64,000 nt of DNA from positions 13,284,081-13,348,080 of the forward strand of contig NC_059405.1 in the NCBI RefSeq assembly GCF_905220565.1, written 5' to 3'. This document shows, one piece after another, positions 22,317 to 33,510 of the stretch. The DNA is from Melitaea cinxia (taxonomy: Eukaryota; Arthropoda; Insecta; Lepidoptera; Nymphalidae). Positions within the stretch are counted from its first letter, which is position 1. Each line of letters opens with the position of its first letter. The notes under the pieces were generated by a model. That model was not told the origin of the DNA, searched no databases, and worked only from the letters and a program-made list of their open reading frames with translations. A program made the position numbers and the translations under genes.

Positions 22317-24114
22317 TAGATAAAGGAACATAAAAAATAAAAACAACATGTTACCTTAAGACGTTTGTATTATCGTAACATTTTATAGTATGTTAGCACA
22401 TCTATCCAAAATGAAATTAATTTTTACATCGCTTTTACACTTCTCCTTTATATATAAACTAGCTGTGCCCCATGGTTTTACACGCATTATTTGAGGAACA
22501 AAATAGCCTATAGCCTTCTTCAGTAAGTAGGCACAAAAATATTTTATTATTTTATTTTGAAACAGTAGTTTCTGAGACTAGCGCGTTTTAACAAACAAAC
22601 TTTTCTGCTTTATATAGACACTGATATATATACATATTTTTTGGGAAATGTAACGAAAGTTGTTTTGCATTATATGCAAATATTGTTTAAGTTACTTTAA
22701 AATTTTATCTTTTATATTAAAAATTATTTACCCAACATTCATGTTCTTAACACATAATTATTTGTTTTACAGTTGAAGTAAAACAAAAAGAAGGACATTT
22801 GAACGGACTACAAAATTATAAGTTTAAGGATTAATCGTTTAAGTTTTAAGATATATCAACCATCCATTCCAGTTATAATACTATGGTAATAAATATAGCA
22901 CAAAAACTTTAAAGCATTTAGAGAAAAATTAAATTCATCTCATTTAATTTATTTAATTCAAATTAAATTATTTTTTACAAATATTAAATAAACCAACGTT
23001 AATAGAAATAACAATGAGAGTTCAGTGACATTAGGATTCTAATGCTAAAGACTATGCGGTCTTATAAGAGAACACGATGAACATTTTATGGATGAATAGA
23101 ATCCAGATTTTAATGGATTCATTTTCAAAGAAAAAATTTGTGCTAATACTTTTAAACTAAATAGAATTAAAATAAACTTACTGATCACAGAAATGCATAA
23201 ATAATAACAATAATTCTCTGACAAACCAAAATAAACAGAAACATAAATACAAGACTAAATGTATACAAACAGCAACTTTGTACAGTGTGGAATTATAATT
23301 TTTATATATGTACACATTGAAGTGATTGTTTTTTTAAATACAAAAATGCTTATTGTCATTAGGGTAACACATTTATACTTTACTGAAGACATTCAACGCG
23401 CCTTTCCTTTGTCTCGACAAGAACAAAATAAAATATGGCATTTGACTATTTGTTGCTTATTTCAATATAGTTCACCTGACATTTTAATAGCTAAATCTTT
23501 TGCACATACTAATTTTCGCCTCATTTTTAAGTACGTTATAATAAATAAAATTGTATCTTTCATTTACGTTGTTAAAACATTTCACCTATAAAATCAATGA
23601 TTATTTTTGAATACAAATTAAGAATTATTTCTTACATATAATATACTTATGTTTATCACCTTAAATTGATAATCTTACAGATAAATCAACACTAGGTATA
23701 AATGAATAGTCAAATACCATATTAACAGCTCTAAACAACATCCATGCAAATTTGCCTCAGCAAAATGGCAGGATAGCATTAACGCTAGATCTATTGACAT
23801 AACATATTTACATTCACAACAAATAAATGTTTTAGCTCATCGTACATTGTAAAATATTTCTACGAACAAAACTGCGATTGGGCTGATGGCCATTTCAGAA
23901 CCAACAACCTATCACATTTATCCTAGTATAGAAAATTTTCTGATCCAGAATGAATTATCTTTAAAACAAGCCATATTTAGCTTGTTAAAAAAATTATTCT
24001 TAAAATATATATAGCTTCAGTAGAAGCTGGTCAGTTTGGGGTTGGGACCGGGTTAATTTTATCAACAGAAATGTTTTACAACGTGCAGTGAGGCTAAACA
24101 GTATGAGTCAAGGT
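22317..24114. other. Intergenic and LETM1 3' UTR
   Basis: A short fragment near 22458-22620 begins CTAGCTGTGCCCC and ends CTGCTTTATATAG, another member of the CTAGCTGTGCCC family. The part adjoining 24115 is presumably the 3' UTR of the minus-strand LETM1 gene. No coding exon apart from the weak terminal-exon candidate at 22771. Confidence 0.4.
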
Positions 24115-27100
24115 TTAGTGCCTCTCTGGTCGTTTAGTGCTGTCTTGCTTCGTGACTATATCTTCACTCTTGGGCATATTAGGTTTCTCTCCAATCTTTT
24201 CTTCTGCTTTCTTCATTTCTCTCCGTTTCTGAGCTTCTCGGATCAGATCGTATAGACCCTGAAATTTTATTTTTGAATACAAAATGTTGTTTCTTAAAAA
24301 AATTAAAATAAATCGCTGATTTAGAAATTAAATTAGATAATTTTGTTTGCAGGCAAACGAAGAAAAACCGACTTCAATTATATCGACAAGTAATACAACG
24401 TAGGTAGACGAAAAAATAGTCAAGTAAATACGCATTATCAAAGATTACTCCAAACGTTGTAATCAGATCTCGATGAAATTTAAATGTCCACCACATGATA
24501 AATATCAGTTTTCGATTAAATTAAAGATCATTAAAATCGGTACATCCAGTAAAAAGTTATGCTGATTTTCGAAAGTTTCCCTTGATTTTTCTGGGATCCC
24601 ATCATCAGATCCTGATTTCCTTATCATGGTACCAAACTAGGGATGTCTCCTTTCCAACAAAAAAAGAATTATCAAAATCGGTTCATAAACGACGGAGATA
24701 TCCCCGAACATACATAAAAAAATATATATATATATATATATATATACGGTCGAATTGAGTAACCTCCTCCTTTTCTGAAGTCGGTTAAAAAGAAAAATTT
24801 AATACTACAGATAAAGTATGTCTAATGTCTTTTGTTATACGGAATTAAGTAACAAAAATTTGTCTTCCACTAATTATACAGTTCCTTTGTTAAAATATAT
24901 AATTATACCATATAAAATATAACCTTTTATTAAATTAAGATATTCTATAAAATTATATAATAAGTGCGAAAGAGTGTATCTGTTTGCAAAAAAAAAAAAC
25001 ACTCATATTTGAATTTGTCTATCCCATTATAAGAGGTCACATTGCGAATCAAGGAAGCAAAACAACGAGAATATTTTAATGCTGGGAAAACCGTGTATGA
25101 TATATATAAAAGCATATAGTATTATATACATACCTTTCCATCAGATTCGCTAGTCTTAGCCTGTTCCTTGGCTGCTTTTTCCAGAGCCTTTTGTATTTTA
25201 CTCTCGACTTCTAAGATCTCTTCCTTGTCTAGCAACTCCACCAGCTCAGCCATTTGCTTCTCTGATAGATTCACGTTTTCGTTACCTATTATTTCTAGCA
25301 TCTGTAATCAAAAATTACAACATTCACAGCTTGTCAATGTATGTAATAAAAAGCAAATGAATATTTTAATTTGCATATATGATAATATTACAATCATTAT
25401 TTCATATTAGTGTTGAGAATGAATGAGTTACTCGTCAAATGTCTTCTCTATGCTGATAACCAAGTATTACTTGCGTCTTCGGCCGAGGAGTTGCAGGAGA
25501 TGATAAGTGCTATGAGTGGTGTTTTTGTAAGAAAGGGAATGAAGATGAATGTTAAGAAGACGAAAGTGATGGTGTTTGAAAGAGATGAGGCAATGACAGA
25601 CTGCAATATCGTGATTGGAGATGAACAAATTGAACAGGTGAATGAGTTTGTGTATCTGGGTTCAAAGTTTACAAGAGATGGAAAATGTGAGAGTGATATT
25701 GAAAGAAGAGTGAATGCAAGAAACAGGGTAAATGGAGCTTTGCACTCCTCTATGATCAGTCGGAAGATGTCTAACAAGGCTCGTTTGGCTGTGCATGAGG
25801 GGATGTTAGTTCCGACACTCATGTACGGGAGTGAAAGTTGGGTATGGCAGAAGAAACATGAAAGCAGAATAAATGCAGTTGAGATGAGAGCGTTAAGAAG
25901 TATGATAGGAGTTAAACTGAGTGACAGGATAAGAAATAGTGAGATAAGGAAACGTTGTGGTCTGAAAGAAGATGTAGTGACAAAAATTAAGAAAGAAATG
26001 CTGAGATGGTTTGGCTATTTCGAGAGAATGAGTGAAGAACGATTGACGAAAAAAGTGTATAAGGTGAGTGTGAATGGAAGGGATGGAAGGGGTAGACCTA
26101 GGCGGACGTTTCGAGACCAAATAAAGGACGTCTTGAAAAAAGGCCAGGTCAAGAGTACCCTTAACACAGCATTTATAAAGGGAATAATGAAAGTGGACGA
26201 AGCGAAAGAAGTGTGTAAGGATCGTAGCAAGTGGAAAGAAGTAGTCTCTGCCTACCCCTACGGGAAAGAGGCGTGATTGTATTTGTATGTGAAAATTTGG
26301 TAAAATCGAAAATCATAAGAAAGAATCAAGACCTTACACTGAGGCGAACATCAATGTTAGACAAGCAACCGGCATATTTATCATCTGTGAAGCGAAACCG
26401 ACAAAATTGGCAAACTATTATCTCTTTCGAAAATGCAGGAAGGGTTACAAAATAATTGCGTTTGCTCGCAAACGAAAAAAGACCGACGTCAATTACAGAC
26501 ACAATTAACACAAGTAGACGAAAAAAAAATACAAGTAAATACGCGTTATCAAAGACTACTCAAAAAGTAGTAATCAGATCTTGATCAAATGTATACGAGA
26601 CCACAATAAAAGCATCAGCTTTCGATTGAAACAAGAATCATGAAAATCGGTTCACCCAGTGAATAGTTATGCGGTCTAATACAACGCAGGCCAACAAAAA
26701 AATAGTTAAGTAAATACACTATATTAGATGTAAGTATAAAAGTCCTTGTCATATCTCAATTTAATTTAAATGGGATCACAAGACACGCACGACCTTACGA
26801 TTAAAATAAAAATCATCGAAATCAGTCCACCCAGTCAGAAGGTTAACATACGTAAAATAATACAATCGAATTGAAAACCTCCTCCTTTTTTGGAAGTCGG
26901 TTAAAAATTGACTGTAGCTGTAGAGGCTCCTATATAGGATAAACCAAGAAGTCCGTATCTCAACGGGTCAAGGAGCACATAGCTACGGTCTAGAGCAGGG
27001 ACACCAACAAGTCGGCGACAGCGGAGCTCTATTATAAACAGACACGAATAACTGGATCAAGCTCCATAACCGGGAATATCCGAAATATCGAGGTTTTTTA

Positions 27101-30100
27101 AAATAAAAATCGCGGTAAGTCCTACAGAGTAAAAAATGTTCATAGTGACTACGAAATTTAAAAACTTAAAAGGTAGAATGTCAATATATGTAATTTTCAA
27201 CCATAGCATAATAAGATTTTTTTTTTCTATTCTTGTGTTAAAAAAATATGTTGCGTTTCATTATTACGATATTGTGTTTGATATGAATTAAATATACAAA
27301 CACACTGTGCCATAACATGATCTAGATCAACAAAACGTTACCTTCAAGACATCATCAATCTTCAGCTGTCCATCAAAATCATCATCCAACCTGCCGAGTA
27401 CATCCTGAATTAGTTTTAACTTCGCCTCATCCGGAACTTTTTGTAGACTCTTAATGGAATGCATTAGTTCGTCGATTTGGATCAAATGCTCTTTCGCTTT
27501 TTCAGGCTCCGATTTTGTCTGTTCGATTGTCGTTAGTAAAGCTTTCTCTTTATTTTCCAGTTCGAGAAGCGCTGAGTCTAATTTGCTGATCATGTTATTT
27601 ACGGCTCGATATAATCTGGAAGAGAATTAAGAATATTTTTCAGTTATTATTTTTCGGGTTCTATACATTTTTTAGTAATTATTTATACAGAAATAATTAA
27701 AAATATATAACATTTAGTTAATTAACAAATTAACACACAGCATCTATAACATTACTAATTAATACAAATCGTCACTATTTGTGTGTAATTAACACTTGGA
27801 AGTAATACAATTTGGAATTGGAAATCGAATCTATGACTGCAAACGCAACGGTAAAAATAAATAAATAAATGAAAAATATATATTATCGACCTAGTTAAAT
27901 TAATCTTTGCATATTTTAATGCTTTATGTAAATTATATTTGAGTAGGTTTATCTAACGTAATTAACGATAATTTGGCAGATGTTATCAGCGCCAGCTGTT
28001 CCTTAGTAGATAACCTATATTTACTCTTTCGTGTACAGATTTCAATAATCTGTATAAATCTCTAAGATATAAGTAATTCTTGTTTCCATAAATAACTTTT
28101 CTAAATTAAAAAAAAAAAAAAAAAAAATTACCATAATCCTTATCTACATGTAATACTATATCGTGAGTCTATATAGTTTTGATACGACGTAATTTACGTA
28201 CAGAGAGAGAAAAAACATCAAAACGGAAACAAAAGTATACTTTGTTTCTCAATGATTCAAAAACACATCACTAAATATGTACTGTTTATAAGATAAGTCA
28301 TTTTTTCTAAAACTGATCAATAAAAATGATCAAGGTCATTGATAACGGTTGTTATATATGATTGATTTTTCATTCCATCGTAGGCAATTTCAACTTATTA
28401 GACTATGTGAAGTCTAAATATAAACCTTTTTAACAATACTAATGTTTTTATTTATTGTATTTATTTTATTATCCTGTTATTAATGCTATAAATGACGTTT
28501 TTCCGTTAACATAAAACAGTATAAAAGTATTGAGGAAATTTTCTAACTATAAATTACGCTGAGCTGACCTGGCAACTTTGTACCGCCATATATATTTTTT
28601 TAAATTTTCATATTAATACAACTGGTCCCGCGAAAATAATATAAATCCAAATCGTTGTAGTCGATCGGAAGTAATTCACTTCGGCGATCCTTTTTTATTT
28701 CTATAGATCTCTTTAAATAAGTAGTTTCTTGTTTCATGGTAAATCATCATCATTCAAAAATACAAAGTAACTTTTATAAAAGTTTATATATTTATTAATA
28801 GCATTATGATTCCTGTTTTTCAATTTTTTTACAGTGTGATAGTCACTATAAAAAATTTATACTCAACTAAAATACAAATATTTGTCTAAGCGCATTGTGT
28901 TGATAGTGTTTCTAGTATGTCTCGTGTTCTTGATATAATATTTGAATTTGTGTGTATATGATGTGTTCAAGTATGATAAATAATTATTAAGAAATATGCA
29001 AACCTTCTAGCTCCCTTAGTCAATTTAATATCAGCCTGTTTGCTCTTCACAATCTCATGCATTTCTTCTACATCTTCACTGTAATCGAGAAGTTCTGCTT
29101 TAAGCTCTTGAATACTTTCCTTTTCAAGAAGCAGTGATTTCTTTTGTTCAGCTGCAAAAAATAATAAGTGAAATAAGAAAAAAATAAAATAAAATTGCAT
29201 ACAGATATTTAAGTTAAACTTTGTGGGTAGAGCTAAATTTTTCTTAAAGTAATATGTAAAATCAAAATTTGCTACATTATACATAAGTAGATAAAACTAA
29301 TATGATTTAATGAAATAATTAGGAATTTACTTATGGTAGAATAAACATAGTTATTTTTAGAAAATAAAAATAGTTATATATATTCCATAGATACGTTAAG
29401 AATACTTAAAAAAAAAAACAATTGTTATATATGTTTAAAAATATCAAGATGAATACAAAAACACTGTGATTTTCAGAAAAGTATCTGAGAACATTGAACT
29501 TGAAAGAAAAATCATGGCAAATTGCCAATTTCTTTATATCCATTCAGGATAGTACGGTCATGACTAAATAAAATGTAATTATACTACACCTACAAACATA
29601 TGAAGACAAATAAATAAATGATTTTTATACTGTACCTAATTTTTCTAAAGCATCCTCAATCACTTCAACATCTGTGGACGATAAGCCTTCATCTGACTTA
29701 GGTTTGGGAGGGTCGACGGCTATAACTGGGGCAGGATCGACCAAGACTGGAGTACTCTCTTCATCCAGGATCGGAGCTTTGTCCTTGAGTTCTTCTTTCT
29801 CTCTCTTCTTTGCCTCGAGCATCTCTTTTTCTTTCTCTGCCTCTTGCATCTCTTTATTCTCTTCTTTAATCCTCTCCTCTTCCAATCTAATCGCTTCTGC
29901 TTTAGTCTGAAAAGTTTTTTTAGAACATTAAAACATTTATAGTGTGATGAAATGGATTGTTTTATTTTGTGACCTCAGGGCCTGCCGTGATGTAAGTTAA
30001 GAGACCCCTTTGAATGTCACATTAACAAAAATTTCAGGTTGCTTATTTACGTTTTTCTAATTTTTTAATTCCAAAATCATTACAAATAGATTTTAATTAA

Positions 30101-31917
30101 CCAAAACTATATTTTGTATTTTTAATTTTTGTATGTTTTTTAATTTAATATATTTCATTGCTAAAGAATTCATTATTATCAAATTCATATTTACCTTGAA
30201 GTCAAGTCTGCCTTCTTTTTCACCAATTGCAGCCTTTGTTTGTGTAGCAACTTGTTCTGGCAACGCAGATATTGTTGCTTTCAATTTATATGTCGTTGGC
30301 ACATGTTCTGGTACCATCAAGGCTCTTGACAATAGTAGTAAGGAGGGTGGAACCTTTTCATTTAACGACAAGTCTAGCCAGTTCTTTAACTCTTTCCGTA
30401 ACCTCTCTTCTGATACACCATATGCTCTCATGCCTCTAGCTCTACAAGCTTGCTGCAACTCACTGAAATTTAAACTATCCACACCTTCTTTAGCAATCAT
30501 CTTGTCATCAGCAGCCAACGACCTTAGTTTCATTTTCAAGTTAAACCGTAACAAAGCACTCATTCCAATAGTAGATACATTTAAAACTTTACACAATGCA
30601 ACTAAATGCGGTCTCTGAAGAGAATCCAGTGTGATTTCATCCTCAAAAAGTTTTGAAAATTTCATTATTTCTTCACTTGTTGCCACGTCTCCTGAAGTTC
30701 TGATTTTATTGAAGAAAACTGAAAACTCTTTGGCTAGCTCTGAATGCCTATTTTTTGCTTGTGGGGCCATTTGATCTAAGGTCTCTTGGAAGAATTTGGC
30801 CATTTCCAACTTCACTTTTAAGTGTTGTTTTAATACTGCCTCTTTTTGACTTTTACTTTCAAATGTTGATGGTAACATACCGGGAAAAAATTTTATGACA
30901 AAAGGTAAGGCAAATTCTAAAAATGGAACCAGAATAAAAACAATAAATGGAACCATCCTGAACAAGTCACCTATTGTCGTAACTAACAATCTGTGCTCCC
31001 TTCGTGTTAGAGATTGACCTTTCAATATTTTGAATAACAATGATGTTGATATTCTTACTTCAATGAAAAGTAGCCTGAAACCATGGTAATAATGCCTCAA
31101 TTCATCCATAATTCTCTCTTTAATGCTTTTCTTTTTTTCCACCTTCTTTGGAAGTTTTTCCTTTTCTTCAATTTCTTTCTTTATTGTCACCACTGTTGCT
31201 TCAACTTTCGAGGATGGTTTTAGTGGTTCTTTTTCATAACAATATTTACTTGTTGATATTGTCCTGACATAAACAGGACAGAATACTTTTCCGTTTAAAG
31301 GTTTCTGACTTACATCATGCTGCAACCCAACGGGTTGGGTTGTGTAATAGGATAATGACCTTGAATGAGTGATATACGGAAAGTTTTGATACTGTCGGGT
31401 CTCCCATAGTAAGGCTGCAATAAAGTTATATATATTTATATTATAACTTATACAATATATTTAAATAAAAATCTTATTGGTCGTTTTCCAGAGTTCCATG
31501 CGCGGTATTTTACCAAATATGACGAAATATTTAAAACTTAAAGGAAATAATAAAAATATATGCAGTAAAATATTAATCGCGGAATACAGTTAAGGAACCA
31601 TGTGATTTTTTTACGAAAAGGAAAAATAAATAGGTACACAATGGACGCTAATAAATATTCTAAAAGAAAAATTAAATTTACATCTGCAAAAGTTCGAGTA
31701 CATATTTAATACAATTTTTTACATACAATCAAGACTTAGATAATTTAATTTATTTGAAAAAGAAAATATATACATTGATGAAGTCATAACATAATCAATC
31801 AAATGGTACGTAAGGTTATAGCGACATAAAAGATGTTTTTAACTACGTTTACACAATATTCTGTTACTTACTAGATTTTTTTAAACACCGACAACGGTTT
31901 AAAACTATTCTGTTCAT
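24115..31917 (-). CDS. Letm1: LETM1, mitochondrial inner-membrane cation/proton exchanger
   Basis: A complete seven-exon gene of 756 residues. Coding exons: 31917-31872, 31414-30195, 29906-29636, 29151-29004, 27615-27342, 25301-25134 and 24258-24115. Every donor is GT, every acceptor is AG, and all phases agree; exon 1 ends at a perfect GTAAGT. The N-terminus (MNRIVLNRCRCLKK) is a basic, acid-free mitochondrial presequence. The LETM1 core follows: GQSLTRREHRLL at about 148-159, one membrane segment at about 169-191 (FIVFILVPFLEFALPFVI), then the ribosome-binding-like domain with MAPQAKNRHSELAKEF and ELQQACRARGMRAYGVSEERL. The C-terminus is coiled-coil-rich. It has one EF-hand loop at about 639-650 (DDDFDGQLKIDD) with Asp rather than Glu at position 12. 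The family exchanges K+ or Ca2+ for H+ across the inner membrane and maintains cristae and volume. Length matches the family (human about 740). Introns hold repeats. Confidence 0.96.
24346..24787 (+). mobile_element. Non-autonomous element, AACCGACTTC family, LETM1 intron 6
   Basis: It starts TTTGTTTGCAGGCAAACGAAG then AACCGACTTC at about 24367, and ends GAAGTCGGTTAAAAAG. The inner portion is shortened relative to the ~610-bp copies and carries a TA dinucleotide run at 24722-24746. It lies in the last LETM1 intron, antisense to the gene. Confidence 0.65.
25410..26276 (+). mobile_element. RTE-like LINE reverse-transcriptase fragment, LETM1 intron 5
   Basis: An intact 288-codon frame encodes the 3' part of an RTE-like reverse transcriptase: KCLLYADNQVLLASS (motif C), FVYLGSKFTRDGKCESDIERR, LMYGSESWVW, RWFGYFERMSEERLTKKVY and GRGRPRRTF. 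The catalytic YADD reads YADN, so one catalytic Asp is lost. It is 5'-truncated immediately before this motif. It lies antisense in LETM1 intron 5, about 100 bp from the acceptor of exon 6. The frame has stayed open despite the dead active site. Confidence 0.85.
26455..26907 (+). mobile_element. Non-autonomous element, AACCGACTTC family, LETM1 intron 5
   Basis: It begins TTGCGTTTGCTCGCAAACGAAAAAAGACCGAC and ends CTTTTTTGGAAGTCGGTTAAAAA. The 5' terminal motif is mutated (GACCGACGTC). It is shorter than the full-length copies and has no coding capacity. It lies directly downstream of the RTE LINE fragment in the same intron. Confidence 0.65.
26946..27110 (+). pseudogene. Possible Penelope-like GIY-YIG remnant
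   Basis: The plus strand reads KSVSQRVKEHIATV, then a stop, then SRDTNKSATAELYYKQTR. This resembles the 'R(I/L)KEH ... NKSAxAxH' end of GIY-YIG nuclease domains in Penelope-like elements. The first part of the domain is missing and a stop interrupts the match. Recognition rests on a short motif only. Confidence 0.25.
27616..29003 (-). other. LETM1 intron 4
   Basis: This 1.39-kb intron is AT-rich with an A run near 28109-28127. I see no other gene or recognisable repeat in it. Confidence 0.6.
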
Positions 31918-33510
31918 TTTTCTTATTTAATGGATCGTTCAATGGAAAATTATGAAACTTAAAAACAAAATCAACCTTTAGGCACCATGACAATCTAGAG
32001 GAATATTTTATTTATACTCTGTGGAAAGCATTGAATAACGAAATTTTTACTCTTGATGAATGATAAATAAAGATAAACTCTACATGATTTGATAATATAA
32101 GTAAATACATTACAACAATTTTTTTATTAATGTAATTAAATTAACTTTATATTTTTGTTTTAATAAAGAAAGTAGTAGTATTGACGTAGTTTAGGTTATT
32201 AATTACAATTAACGTTCAAAATTTAATCACATCCACAAACATATGCACAAAATTATATATATTTATCATCAGATTTAAATTAAAATTGTAAACGTCGGAA
32301 GGTGAGCGGGGTACCCGTTAATACTACACCACCTAATACAGGGGGCCCTTGCGACGTTTTCGTTAACACTTATTTGCTTCAGCTCGTATTATTCCACAGC
32401 TGGGCATAGGCCTTTTTCTCCATGAAGGAAAAGGATCAGATCTTAATCCACCGCTCTCATACAATGCGAGTTTACTGATATATTCCTTAGTCCGAGTAAC
32501 AATTGCTATCAGGTGTATACGATAACAACCGAGACCGACAGCTTAACGTGATCTCCGAGGCACGGTAGGGAGAGTCATAAGGACAAACAACCAAAACGGA
32601 AATAAAAATTTGTATAAACATGAATATCGCGATTGTCGGTTTTTAGGCACCGCCGACACGGCACACGTACCATTACACCAGAGTGGTCGTCACTTATTAC
32701 TATTGATAAACTATTTTGTAAAGTAAAACTGAAAACACACAAAACAGTCGTTTATTCTTAAACTCGATCATTTCAATTTTTAGGGTATAGTTGACTGGTG
32801 TAGATACACTTTTTGACATATACTAGACTCAGACTCAAAACGTGAATCAAACTCACAATCCTCAGAGCCGAAAGCAGATTCACTGCAAATTGCGCTAACG
32901 GGATAATTAAAAGTGAAAATTTGAATTAAAAAAGAACAGGTAAACCAGTAAACCCGTAAAATACATAATTATGCCTTTAACTGACTTAAAAAAGGAGGAG
33001 GTTCTTCATTCGAATTCGAATGTATATTTTATTTTTATGTGGGTTTTACTTCAGAAATTTTTACTGGGTAGACTTCTTCTTGTGAACATTTTATAATTGT
33101 GTAACAATTTAAGTTATAGAATAATATATAAATTTAAAGGCGAAATAGCTATAAACGCAGCTCGGTGATGATCACTTTAATTTCCATAAATTTACGCAGT
33201 AGTAATTTTTTTAAATCAAAGTGACAAAAACAATGGGCGATTATGATGGATCAAATCAACGTTTAAATGGCGTAGTAGTCCACCATACCATAAGCCAATC
33301 GACACCACTATACCCTCCACACGTTAGTTTAATTATGATCAAAGAGTAAAATAACTTGCTTAAAAGATATTGGCCCACTAGCCATTAAGTTTTTCATAGA
33401 GAGGCTTAGTGACATCTAGCAGATTTTTAAGAAAATATATAAATATAATTGTCAAAAATAGAAACAAAATTTTGTAGAACGGCAACACTGAAATCAATTT
33501 ACAATAACCT
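31918..33510. other. Intergenic region upstream of LETM1
   Basis: AT-rich. It should contain the LETM1 promoter next to 31917, but I see no clear core elements. A diverged reverse SINE lies at 32385-32600. Near 32980-33070 a diverged end of the AACCGACTTC family (ACTTAAAAAAGGAGGAGGTTCT) is visible. No coding exon. Confidence 0.45.
32385..32600 (-). mobile_element. Diverged tRNA-SINE body
   Basis: On the minus strand this matches the body and tail of the 6.5-kb SINE: the CGGTCTCGGTTGTTATC block, a TCTGATCCTTTTCC block and AGGCCTATGCCCAGCTGTGG. The tRNA head is absent and there are many substitutions, so it is an old copy. Confidence 0.6.
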
